A stretch of 39,009 bases of DNA, taken from NCBI RefSeq assembly GCF_900095445.1, contig NZ_FMJL01000035.1, positions 1-39,009 of the forward strand. Direction: 5' to 3'. Below the pieces are notes generated by a model. That model saw only the letters and a program-made list of their open reading frames with translations, was not told where the DNA came from and did no database searches. The stretch is from Clostridium sp. N3C (GTDB lineage: Bacteria; Bacillota; Clostridia; Clostridiales; Clostridiaceae). Position 1 is the stretch's first letter; every line of letters starts with the position of its first letter. The position numbers and the translations under genes were made by a program. Shown in pieces: positions 24,809 through 32,210 of the stretch.

Positions 24809-25681
24809 ATGAAAAAGGGACAAAAAAGATGGTATGTAATTATTTTGACAGTGATATTGCTTTTTATCATAGAATTGGTAGTAAGCAATGAAATGATTAC
24901 TGTCACTGAAAATGTAATAAAAAGTTCCCAAGTACCAAATAGCTTTGATGGTTTTAAGATACTTCAAATATCAGATTTACATAGCAAAGAATTTGGAAAA
25001 GATAATAGAAGGTTGCTAGAGGTCATAGATAAAGTAGCTCCAAATCTCATTGTAATCACTGGAGATATGATTAACAGCAAAGAAACTGATTTCAGTGTTT
25101 TCTATAAGCTAGCAGTATCGTTGGTGAACAAGTACCCTGTTTATTATATTGTAGGTAACCATGAACAGAATTTGAATGAGGAAGCTCTAGAGGAAATGCT
25201 GGCTTACATTGATGGTTTGGGTGTACAAGTCCTTGATAATGAAAAAATTACTATAGAAAAGGAAGGGAAATCAATAAACTTTTATGGTTTATGGTTTCAT
25301 CTTAGGTATTATAGGGATTTGTCAAATGAAAATACGAAAGAATATTATTTTGGAACAGAACAGATAAAAAAGATATTAGGAGAAGCTGAAGAAAAAGACT
25401 TTAATATTCTTCTTACACATAATCCAGTATATTTTGATACATATTCTACTTGGGGAGCAGATTTAACCCTTAGCGGTCATATGCACGGTGGTATGGTAAG
25501 GTTGCCCTTTGTAGGTGGTTTGGTTTCTCCAGAAAAGGAGCTCTTTCCTAAATATGATGGAGGACTTTATAAGGCTGGAAGTAACAGTATGATAGTTAGC
25601 CGGGGATTAGGTAGTGGCAAAGCTGGATTTAGATTTTTCAATAAGCCAGAGTTAGTGATTATTACTTTAAAATGCATTTAA
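24809..25681 (+). CDS. membrane-anchored metallophosphoesterase, YkuE/YaeI-like
   Basis: 290 residues from the ATG at 24809, which is preceded by ATAGGAGG; the frame's first ATG (24794) lies upstream of that site and is rejected. One N-terminal transmembrane helix (WYVIILTVILLFIIELVV) anchors a calcineurin-type domain with all metal motifs: ISDLHS, ITGDM, GNHEQ, LTHNP and SGHMHGG. This matches the YkuE/YaeI group, of which E. coli members hydrolyse UDP-diacylglucosamine and others remain undefined. The substrate in this organism is uncertain, since lipid A would not be expected. Confidence 0.88.
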   Translation: MKKGQKRWYVIILTVILLFIIELVVSNEMITVTENVIKSSQVPNSFDGFKILQISDLHSKEFGKDNRRLLEVIDKVAPNLIVITGDMINSKETDFSVFYKLAVSLVNKYPVYYIVGNHEQNLNEEALEEMLAYIDGLGVQVLDNEKITIEKEGKSINFYGLWFHLRYYRDLSNENTKEYYFGTEQIKKILGEAEEKDFNILLTHNPVYFDTYSTWGADLTLSGHMHGGMVRLPFVGGLVSPEKELFPKYDGGLYKAGSNSMIVSRGLGSGKAGFRFFNKPELVIITLKCI

Positions 25682-25733
25682 TTATTTACAGTATTTATTT
25701 AAATTAAGGGTACTGGCATAAAGGAGACTTGTT

Positions 25734-26117
25734 ATGGATTATAGTGAGGTTGAAGAGGTATTTTGCTTAAGGGCAGATAGAAAGCATATTTATTTTTTAA
25801 CTAAGGCAGTAGAGACAGAGTGTGTTTACGGACTAAAACAAAATAATGAATGGATAACAATTAAAGATTCTAAAGGTAACCTTGCTATGCCTATATGGCC
25901 ATCTTATGACTTTGCACGCTACTGCCAGGAAAATCAGTGGAAGGATACTCAGATAGAGTCGGTGGACTTATATGAATTTCTAGAATATTGGCTGTTGGGT
26001 ATGAAGAGAGATAAGTGCAAGGTTTTACTCTTTGCAGATACCGCTGGCGGTGGCTTTTCTATAGATGCTGAGCAATTAAAGGATGAGATAGAAGATTTAC
26101 TGGGAAAGATAAGTTAA
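25734..26117 (+). CDS. DUF2750-like protein
   Basis: 127 residues, soluble, function unknown. The pattern fits DUF2750: an opening stretch of strands (VYGLKQNNEWITI), then AMPIWPSYDFARYC, the segment EFLEYWLLGMKRDKCKVLLF, and a closing acidic helix. AAAGGAG precedes the ATG. It lies 52 bases after the phosphoesterase and 62 before a HAD hydrolase on the same strand, probably in a loose operon, but that gives no clear hint of its role. Confidence 0.75.
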   Translation: MDYSEVEEVFCLRADRKHIYFLTKAVETECVYGLKQNNEWITIKDSKGNLAMPIWPSYDFARYCQENQWKDTQIESVDLYEFLEYWLLGMKRDKCKVLLFADTAGGGFSIDAEQLKDEIEDLLGKIS

Positions 26118-26179
26118 GTTATAATGGAGTATATAGATGTTTTTCTATTTATCCTACTAAAGCTAACGGAGGAAGAGTT

Positions 26180-26803
26180 ATGAATATTGATAGTATAATT
26201 TTTGATTTAGATGGTACCCTGTGGGATTCAACGGAAGGGGTTCTTGAGTCTTGGAACCAAACCATGGAAAAGTTCAGTGAAATCCGAAAGGAACTGACAG
26301 TTGAAGATATAAAAGGCGTAATGGGCTTAACCATAGAGGACATTGCAGTAAAGTTATTTCCAGATCTAGATGATAGACAAAGACTTAATATAATTAAACA
26401 ATGCTGTGAGGATGAGTGTAAGCTTCTTGAAGTGAAGGGAGGAGTTTTATTTCCTAAGCTTGAAGAGGTCTTAAAAGAACTGTCTAAGAAGTATAAGCTT
26501 TTTATTGTAAGCAACTGTCAATGTGGATACATAGAGGCCTTTTTTAAAGCTCATAAGCTTGAAGAATACTTTGTAGATTTTGAGAATCCTGGAAGAACAG
26601 GTTTAACTAAAGGGGAAAACATAAAGCTAGTAATGGAAAGAAATAATTTAAAGAGTTCTATCTATGTTGGAGATACAGCAGGAGACCAGAAGGCGGCAAA
26701 GGTTGCAGGTATACCTTTTATTTATGCTAGGTATGGTTTTGGAGAAGTTAACGAATATGACTATATTATGGATAGCTTTGAAGAGCTTTTAGAGATAGTA
26801 TAG
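26180..26803 (+). CDS. HAD-superfamily phosphatase, PGMB/Gph-like
   Basis: 207 residues. The nucleophile motif is intact, FDLDGTLW (Asp9 and Asp11). A helical C1 cap occupies about residues 17-80. Motif II is IVSNC, and motif IV is YVGDTAGDQKAA. This set fits a small-molecule phosphatase such as phosphoglycolate phosphatase or a pyrophosphatase; the substrate is not determined. GGAGGAAG precedes the ATG. A terminator hairpin follows at 26839-26873. Confidence 0.85.
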   Translation: MNIDSIIFDLDGTLWDSTEGVLESWNQTMEKFSEIRKELTVEDIKGVMGLTIEDIAVKLFPDLDDRQRLNIIKQCCEDECKLLEVKGGVLFPKLEEVLKELSKKYKLFIVSNCQCGYIEAFFKAHKLEEYFVDFENPGRTGLTKGENIKLVMERNNLKSSIYVGDTAGDQKAAKVAGIPFIYARYGFGEVNEYDYIMDSFEELLEIV

Positions 26804-26838
26804 AAAAAACTATTAGTACAATGATTTTAGTTAAATTA

Positions 26839-26873
26839 AGGATGTGGTTAAAGAGGCCATGTCCTTTTTATTT
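26839..26873 (+). terminator. intrinsic terminator after HAD gene
   Basis: AGGATGTGG (26839-26847) pairs with CCATGTCCT (26857-26865) over nine pairs including two wobbles, followed by TTTTTATTTT. Confidence 0.7.
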
Positions 26874-27104
26874 TGATGAAAATAAATTTTCATGGTCTTG
26901 GAGTGTAAGATTAATAGTGGTATTATATTTAGTAATCAAAATTGGAAAAAGGAAAGTGACCATGGAATTAGAATTTACTCTTCATGAAATGGTGCCTTGG
27001 GAAGGTTTGGAGCCTAATGCCTTATGAAAATTATGCTTGTATTATTGTTCAATAATATTTGGGTATATATAAAAACTTTATTATGTTTTATGGAGGAGGT
27101 CATT

Positions 27105-27617
27105 ATGGAATTATGGGATATATATGACAAAAACAGAAATTTAACCGGAAGAACTATGGAGAGAGGCGGTGAGTTTGCTAAAGGCGATTTTCACCTTATA
27201 GTTCATCTTTGTATTTTCAATTCAAAAAATGAGCTGCTGATTCAACAACGACAAGCATGGAAAGAGCAATGGCCTAATATGTGGGCTATTACTGTTTCTG
27301 GCAGTGCCCAAGCAGGAGAAAGTAGTACTCAGGCTATTGAAAGAGAAACTTTTGAAGAAATAGGCTATAAAATTGATTTGTCAAAGGAAAGACCTTTCTT
27401 TACTATTAACTCTGAACATGGCTTCCATGATTATTATATTGTTGAAAGGGAAATAGATATTAAAGATTTAAATCTTCAACATGAAGAGGTACAAGCAGTG
27501 AAATGGGCAAGTAAGGATGAAGTTTTAAAACTACTTGAAGAAGGAAAGTTCTTAAAGTATTGGTTTATAGAGCCTTTGTTTGATATAAGAAAGCATAGAG
27601 GGCCATACAGAAAGTAG
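27105..27617 (+). CDS. Nudix hydrolase, IPP-isomerase-like subgroup
   Basis: 170 residues from the ATG at 27105, which has GGAGGAGG directly upstream; the frame is open 27 codons further up but that stretch is not Nudix-like. The Nudix box is complete: Gly66-x5-Glu72-x7-Arg-Glu-x2-Glu-Glu-x-Gly within GSAQAGESS...RETFEEIG. The opening ELWDIYDKNRNLTGRTMERG and the LLIQQRQAWKEQWPNMWAIT segment match the YfcD/isopentenyl-diphosphate isomerase-like branch. It hydrolyses a nucleoside-diphosphate-type substrate, not identified. Decayed acetyltransferase genes follow it. Confidence 0.88.
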   Translation: MELWDIYDKNRNLTGRTMERGGEFAKGDFHLIVHLCIFNSKNELLIQQRQAWKEQWPNMWAITVSGSAQAGESSTQAIERETFEEIGYKIDLSKERPFFTINSEHGFHDYYIVEREIDIKDLNLQHEEVQAVKWASKDEVLKLLEEGKFLKYWFIEPLFDIRKHRGPYRK

Positions 27618-27620
27618 GTA

Positions 27621-27799
27621 ATGAAGATGATAATTAACTATGCAGAGAAAAGTGATTTTCAGGATATAAGTTACTTTTGACATCTACCATGTCTAACGAA
27701 GAAGCCCAGCATTTCTATAGAAAATTTGACTATAAGGATGCTGGTAGCTTATTATTAGACAATGAGCCTTTAGAGATAATTTTTACTAAAGTTCTATGA
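27621..27799 (+). pseudogene. GNAT acetyltransferase remnant with internal deletion
   Basis: The frame at 27621/27627 reads a typical GNAT N terminus (MIINYAEKSDFQDISYF) and stops at 27678. From 27680, in another frame, the sequence continues TSTMSNEEAQHFYRKFDYKD and ends EPLEIIFTKVL with a stop at 27797, a typical GNAT C terminus. The central acetyl-CoA-binding region is missing. About 180 bases remain of an expected 430-480, so the gene has lost its middle and its frame. AGGTAATG lies at the start, showing that it was once the gene after the Nudix hydrolase. Confidence 0.75.
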
Positions 27800-28064
27800 C
27801 ATTAAGGAAGCTATAGAGTATTGTATAAAAAATTAATTTCCTGATGTAAGTTATTTTGAAAAAATAATTAGTGAAAAATGATTCTGCAGAATACAGCGAG
27901 GATAAGATATATAAAGCATATTTCCTTTATAAATGATGATTTGAAAACAAAGATATTAAATACCTGTATTACAAACTTCATCAGAAAATCATATTGCAAG
28001 AAAGACATATGAATCTATGGGGTTTATTAAGCAAGAGGATTATTGCTTTGAATTTATATCTTAA
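27800..28064 (+). pseudogene. second decayed gene, ends as a GNAT acetyltransferase
   Basis: Several frames carry protein-like fragments in order: IKEAIEYCIKN (stop) FPDVSYFEKIISE, then NDSAEYSEDKIYKAYFLYK (stop), and from 27963 TSSENHIARKTYESMGFIKQ to a stop at 28064. The last fragment has the Asn/Ala/Tyr...GF pattern of a GNAT C terminus. Stops and frameshifts interrupt it at least three times, so it cannot encode a full enzyme. It may be a separate gene or further debris of the preceding one. Confidence 0.55.
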
Positions 28065-28137
28065 TATAGTTTTCACTTAATCAATTTAATAAACTATTGT
28101 TTAAGAGCATTTTTGTGAAATAGAATGGGGTATAGTT

Positions 28138-28644
28138 ATGAATATTAAGATTAAAGAACTTTCAGAGGATTTATTTTTCACTACTGTAAAAATGATTACT
28201 GAATTTTTTAATTATCATAGGGGATTAAATAATGCTCCTAAAGAATATTGGCAAACTGATGAAGATTCTAAAGAGACTTTGGAGGAATGGAAAAAGGAAG
28301 GCCATATTTACAATATATTTTTAGATAATGAACCCGTTGGCTTTTTTTATGTAAGATTTGGTGGACAAGATGTAGCTTGGTTAGAGGATATTTTCATATT
28401 AGAACAGTATAGGGGTAAGGGCATTGGTAAACTTACTATGCAAAAGATAGACGAATTAATGGCTCAAAAGAAAGTGGTTTCAATGTTCGTGGATGTTGTA
28501 CCACGAAATAGTAATGCTATAAAACTATATAGAGAATTTGGATTTGATCATTTGAATTTAATCCAGCTAAGAAAAAACTATGATAAAAGATTGGATAAGG
28601 ATGAAGAAATAGATTTATTAGGATTTAATTTTAAAAAGTATTAG
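28138..28644 (+). CDS. GNAT-family N-acetyltransferase
   Basis: 168 residues, intact. The acetyl-CoA pyrophosphate loop is EQYRGKGIGKLTMQK, following the strand WLEDIFILE, and the C-terminal part has NSNAIKLYREFGFDH, all standard GNAT features. The acceptor is unknown; aminoglycosides or protein/small amines are possible, none supported by sequence alone. The ATG follows a weak GGGG ribosome site. It is 34 bases before another, unrelated GNAT gene. Confidence 0.87.
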   Translation: MNIKIKELSEDLFFTTVKMITEFFNYHRGLNNAPKEYWQTDEDSKETLEEWKKEGHIYNIFLDNEPVGFFYVRFGGQDVAWLEDIFILEQYRGKGIGKLTMQKIDELMAQKKVVSMFVDVVPRNSNAIKLYREFGFDHLNLIQLRKNYDKRLDKDEEIDLLGFNFKKY

Positions 28645-28678
28645 TCATACAATGAAGTATGAAATGAGAGGTGTTTTT

Positions 28679-29248
28679 ATGGATATAAGTATTGATCTTT
28701 CAAATATCACTTTAGAAACGGATAGATTGCTTTTGAGGCCTTGGCAGGAAGCAGATTTAAATGACTTGTACGAATATGCTTCTGTGGAAGGGGTAGGAGA
28801 GAGAGCAGGTTGGAGGCATCATCAATCCATTGAGGAGTCAAAGGCAATATTACAGTCTTTTATTTCTGGAAAAAATGTATTTGCGCTTGTTTATAAAGAA
28901 AATAATAAGGTAATTGGTTCTCTAGGCTTGCATAGGTCCTGGGCAAACGATGATAGCAACTATGCAGATTTAACTGTTAAAGAAATTGGCTATGTTTTAT
29001 CTAAAGATTACTGGGGAAAGGGGTTGATGCCTGAAGCGGTAAAGGAAGTAATTAGATTCTGCTTTAAGGAATGTAATTTAGATGCCGTAACTATAGGCCA
29101 TTTTACCTTTAACAATCAGTCTAGAAGGGTTATAGAAAAATGTGGCTTTAGATTTGTAAAGAATAGTGAGTTTTATGCTAAACACTTGGAAGTAACCTAT
29201 GATGATATGAAATATATTTTATTTAAAGAGGATAGTGATCTTATATGA
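28679..29248 (+). CDS. RimJ/RimL-type GNAT acetyltransferase
   Basis: 189 residues from the ATG at 28679, preceded by GAGAGGTG; the frame's first ATG (28652) has no site of its own. The opening LETDRLLLRPWQEADLNDLYEY and the central GYVLSKDYWGKGLMPEAVKE and FNNQSRRVIEKCGFRF are signatures of the RimJ/RimL group, which acetylates protein N termini or, in many Firmicutes, other amines. Its stop overlaps the next start by four bases (ATGA), so it is translationally coupled to the ASCH gene. Confidence 0.9.
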   Translation: MDISIDLSNITLETDRLLLRPWQEADLNDLYEYASVEGVGERAGWRHHQSIEESKAILQSFISGKNVFALVYKENNKVIGSLGLHRSWANDDSNYADLTVKEIGYVLSKDYWGKGLMPEAVKEVIRFCFKECNLDAVTIGHFTFNNQSRRVIEKCGFRFVKNSEFYAKHLEVTYDDMKYILFKEDSDLI

Positions 29249-29691
29249 AGGCAGAAGAAATGTGGAATTTATATATAAAAAGCAACAAGGTGAAAAATAA
29301 GACCTATGAAGCTTGGAGTTTTGGAGCAGACCCCTTAATGGCAACGGAGCTTGCAAAACTTGTGGTGGAAGGTATCAAAACAGCTACTGCATCAGCCTAT
29401 CCCTTGTACCAACTTGAAAAGGAACCTTTGCCTCCAGTAGGTGGGCTGAATATTATTTTAGATGGAGATAATAATGCTGTTTGTATAACAGAAACAACTA
29501 AAGTTTACACTTGTCCTTTTATAGAAGTATCAGATAACCATGCTTTTAAAGAAGGGGAAGGAGATAGGTCCTTATCCTATTGGAGAAAGGTGCATGAAGA
29601 CTTTTTCTCAAAAGAACTTAAAGAATATGGCCTTGAATTTGATGAGGAAATGCTAGTAGTTTGTGAAGAGTTTAAAGTTGTTTTTAAATAA
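29245..29691 (+). CDS. ASCH-domain protein
   Basis: 148 residues. ASCH fold (PUA-related) of the type beginning EMWNLYIKSNKVKNKTYEAW; the conserved features are FGADPLMATELAKLVVEGIKTATAS, GLNIILDGDNNAVCITETTKV and EGEGDRSLSYWRKVHEDFF. Some proteins of this shape act as RNA-binding or amidohydrolase enzymes (for example on N4-acetylcytidine), but the role of this subgroup is not settled. It overlaps the upstream GNAT gene by four bases and is followed by a terminator. Confidence 0.88.
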   Translation: MKAEEMWNLYIKSNKVKNKTYEAWSFGADPLMATELAKLVVEGIKTATASAYPLYQLEKEPLPPVGGLNIILDGDNNAVCITETTKVYTCPFIEVSDNHAFKEGEGDRSLSYWRKVHEDFFSKELKEYGLEFDEEMLVVCEEFKVVFK

Positions 29692-29703
29692 GAATCTTTG
29701 ATT

Positions 29704-29756
29704 AAAACACTTTTATTTGTCAATAATCATAAATAGAGGTGTTTTTTATTTCTTTT
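29704..29756 (+). terminator. intrinsic terminator after ASCH gene
   Basis: A long imperfect stem: AAAACACTTTTATTT pairs with AAATAGAGGTGTTTT, with a loop of about 12 bases, and ends in T-rich sequence. Confidence 0.7.
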
Positions 29757-29774
29757 ACTAAGGAAGCCTGTGAC

Positions 29775-29891
29775 ATGATAATAAGAGTAGACTATGGTTA
29801 CAAAAGCTATGAATATATAACGGAGTTTCAGACTAAGAGTGATGAAAGTATAGCCATCAGGCTTTTTAGATATAGTTTTTATTTAAAATAG
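29775..29891 (+). CDS. possible 38-residue small ORF
   Basis: The ATG at 29775 lies behind AGGAAG and the frame reads MIIRVDYGYKSYEYITEFQT through to IRLFRYSFYLK, then TAG. No family is recognised. It lies in a 427-base gap and could equally be a remnant of a longer gene. Low confidence. Confidence 0.2.
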   Translation: MIIRVDYGYKSYEYITEFQTKSDESIAIRLFRYSFYLK

Positions 29892-29999
29892 TTAAAGTAA
29901 GATAGATATGTTCGTTTACAATGAGTTTACTGTAGCTATGACTAATTTAACGAAATAATTATTAGGAAAGATAGATAAATTAAATATGTTATAGTGGTA

Positions 30000-30036
30000 G
30001 CAACTATCTGAAATAATAAACGGATAGTTGCTTTTT
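30000..30036 (+). terminator. intrinsic terminator with no clear upstream gene
   Basis: GCAACTATC (30000-30008) pairs perfectly with GATAGTTGC (30023-30031) and is followed by TTTTTC. It may end the transcript of the small ORF at 29775 or of an unseen small RNA. Confidence 0.75.
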
Positions 30037-30057
30037 CTTTATATATTTTTGATGAAA

Positions 30058-30066
30058 TGGTATAAT
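30058..30066 (+). promoter_or_regulatory. extended -10 promoter of the nucleosidase gene
   Basis: TGGTATAAT matches TGnTATAAT, with TTTATA at 30038-30043 as a partial -35 box 17 bp upstream. The transcript would begin about 45 bases before the start codon. Confidence 0.6.
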
Positions 30067-30118
30067 TTTATATGGATATTATTTACAAATAAATAGGCAA
30101 TGAAAATGGGGGAGGGTC

Positions 30119-30814
30119 ATGAAGATTGGGTTAATAAGCGCAACAGAAAGAGAGATAATGCCTTTTATAATGAACAAGATGACAAATAAAATTCAAATTG
30201 AAGAGGCTATGTTGAAATTTTATACTGGACTTTATGAAGGATTAGAAGTAGTAGCGGTGTTTTCTGGAGTATGCAAGGTTAATGCAGCAATTGCAACACA
30301 AATACTAATTAGTAAGTTTAAGGTTACACAACTTATATTAACAGGAGTGGCAGGAGCTTTAAGACAAGAACTTAACATTGGAGATATAGTTATTGGAAAT
30401 GAAATAGCATATCATGATGTGGTGCCGGGAATTTTAACAGAATATCATCCATGGATGAAGGATATATATTTTAGGCCAGATTCTAAAATGTTTGAATTAT
30501 GCAACAAAGTAGCTCACTCTTTATCCTTGCCATGCAAATGCTATACAGGAAGAATTATTACTGGAGAGGCCTTTATTACACATAATGAAAGAAGGGACTT
30601 AATAGAAAGATTTAATCCCCTATGTGTTGATATGGAAAGTGCTAGTGTTGCCCATGTTTGCTATGCTAATAGTGTTCCATTCCTAATTATTCGCTCTATA
30701 TCAGATAGTGCAGATGAAAGTGGAGCAGAAGATTTTGAGATTAATATGGCAAAGGCAGCTCTAAATTCTCTTGAATTAGTTCAACTTCTTTTAAAAGCCT
30801 TATCAAAAGATTAA
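30119..30814 (+). CDS. mtnN: 5'-methylthioadenosine/S-adenosylhomocysteine nucleosidase
   Basis: 231 residues, the normal length. It cleaves the glycosidic bond of methylthioadenosine and S-adenosylhomocysteine, recycling by-products of methylation (including that by CheR) and polyamine synthesis. The general base is Glu12 in ATEREI, the nucleoside-binding segment is VDMESASVAHV and the catalytic acid is Asp196 in RSISDSAD, all conserved with the E. coli enzyme. GGGGGAGG precedes the ATG. It is expressed from its own extended -10 promoter as a single gene. Confidence 0.92.
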   Translation: MKIGLISATEREIMPFIMNKMTNKIQIEEAMLKFYTGLYEGLEVVAVFSGVCKVNAAIATQILISKFKVTQLILTGVAGALRQELNIGDIVIGNEIAYHDVVPGILTEYHPWMKDIYFRPDSKMFELCNKVAHSLSLPCKCYTGRIITGEAFITHNERRDLIERFNPLCVDMESASVAHVCYANSVPFLIIRSISDSADESGAEDFEINMAKAALNSLELVQLLLKALSKD

Positions 30815-30898
30815 AAAGTCATATATGAAATAAGTTTGTAGTTAATAAGCATTAGCAAAAGTATATAAATTTAAAAATAATCAAAGTGGGGTTTCGGT

Positions 30899-31582
30899 AT
30901 GAGAAAGGATATAAAGGTCATATACTTTGACCTATTCTTTACTTTGATCAAACCGAAGAATAATGCTTTTAGGAACGAAAATGATGTATTAGGAATAACA
31001 GAAGAAGAGTGGGAACGATATGCAGAAGATAAGGAATTGTACAGAAGAAGAGCATTAGGGAAGGTTAAAAACCCTGATAAGATAATTGATGATATACTTG
31101 CTAAGATGAAAATAAAGGTTAGCCAACAGCAGAAGAAGGAAATTTTAAGCTTAAGGGAAGAGAGATACAAAAGAGCTTTAATAGAAGTGGAACCTAAAGT
31201 CTTAAAGGTACTGGATAATTTAAAAGCAAGAGGGAAGAAGCTTTGCCTAATTAGCAATGCTGATGTTATCGATGTAATGCATTGGCATGAATCCCCCTTA
31301 AAGGATTTGTTTGATGAGACCATATTTTCCTATGAAGTAGGCTACATAAAACCTCAATTAGAAATATATTTGCGGGCCTTAGAAAAAATGAAGGTTGATC
31401 CTGAAAGCTCTATTTTTATTGGAGATGGTGGCGCTGATGAATTGAAAGGGGCAAAAATGTTAGGTATTAATACTGCCTTAACAGTTTACTTGCTAAAAAG
31501 AGATATAAAGCAGCATAATGCTATAAAAAAATATGCTGATTACTATATTGAGGACTTTGAAGATATTAATAATATACTTTAA
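30899..31582 (+). CDS. HAD-like hydrolase with variant first motif
   Basis: 227 residues. Motif I is YFDLFFTL: the nucleophile Asp11 is present, but the +2 position, Asp in phosphatases, is Phe13. Motif II is LISNAD, motif III Lys is in GYIKPQ, and motif IV is FIGDGGADELKGA. A helical C1 cap lies between about residues 17 and 100. L-2-haloacid dehalogenases also lack the +2 Asp, so the reaction may not be phosphate transfer; substrate unknown. The ATG follows GTGGGG. It is followed by a decayed nucleotidyltransferase gene. Confidence 0.83.
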   Translation: MRKDIKVIYFDLFFTLIKPKNNAFRNENDVLGITEEEWERYAEDKELYRRRALGKVKNPDKIIDDILAKMKIKVSQQQKKEILSLREERYKRALIEVEPKVLKVLDNLKARGKKLCLISNADVIDVMHWHESPLKDLFDETIFSYEVGYIKPQLEIYLRALEKMKVDPESSIFIGDGGADELKGAKMLGINTALTVYLLKRDIKQHNAIKKYADYYIEDFEDINNIL

Positions 31583-31691
31583 GGAAATGGAGGCTTATGA
31601 ACAGAAAGTTACAGTAACTAGTATTTTTTTTACTTTTTTTCGTATATAATATAGTTGTATTTTGTAATAATTTCAGTTTTTTGGAGGGACA

Positions 31692-32108
31692 ATGAGAAGT
31701 GAAAAAGAAATGTTTGAGTTAATCTTGGGGGTAGCCCAAAAGGATTAACGGATTAGGGCAGTTTATATGAATGGGTCAGGAACTTCAGACCAAAGAATAT
31801 ATGAGAAAGGTATATTTTGAGGATAAGCTAACAATTCCTCTATTAGACAAGGATAATTGCTTGCCAAAGATAGAGAAACCTAGGGATGAGAATTATTGGG
31901 CAATGTATGTTAAAACTTATTCTGATAGCAATAAAGATAATATATGGGATCAATGTTTGTAGCAGGAGACTTGTTCCGTATTCTAGGTAAAGAGGTGGGG
32001 GAATACTTTGGATTTACCTATCCTGTTAATGATGATGCAAATATGACAAATTATTTAAAATCAGTAAGGATGTTATCGTTAGATGCAAGGGATATGGAAG
32101 GGATTTAA
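31692..32108 (+). pseudogene. broken ANT(6)/AadE-like aminoglycoside nucleotidyltransferase
   Basis: A GGAGGG-ATG start at 31692 opens MRSEKEMFELILGVAQKD, then a stop (31746) where relatives usually have Glu, then RIRAVYMNGSGTS in the same frame: the N terminus of streptomycin adenylyltransferases. A frame change follows to KEYMRKVYFEDKLTIPLLDK and PRDENYWAMYVKTYSDSN, then another frame change at about 31955 to AGDLFRILGKEVGEYFGF and DANMTNYLKSVRMLSLDARD, ending TAA at 32106. About 417 bases remain of an expected 860-900. Two internal blocks, including catalytic residues, are deleted, so it cannot confer resistance. The order and the spacing of the pieces support a single ancestral gene. Confidence 0.82.
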
Positions 32109-32210
32109 GAAAATATTATTTTGAAGTGTTAAAGGTAATGAGGGGCAATGGAATATTATATTAATATAATATATCTGTAAATTATGAAATAAGGAGGATG
32201 TGAAGAGGCT

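Noticed and set aside
26821..27027. 68-codon open frame between the HAD and Nudix genes
   Set aside because: Its start lies just before the HAD terminator, which falls inside it, there is no ribosome site at its ATG, and the translation resembles no protein. A shorter internal start at 26962 gives only 22 residues.
27024..27104. Longer N terminus of the Nudix protein
   Set aside because: The first 27 codons are not Nudix-like, and GGAGGAGG sits directly before the ATG at 27105.
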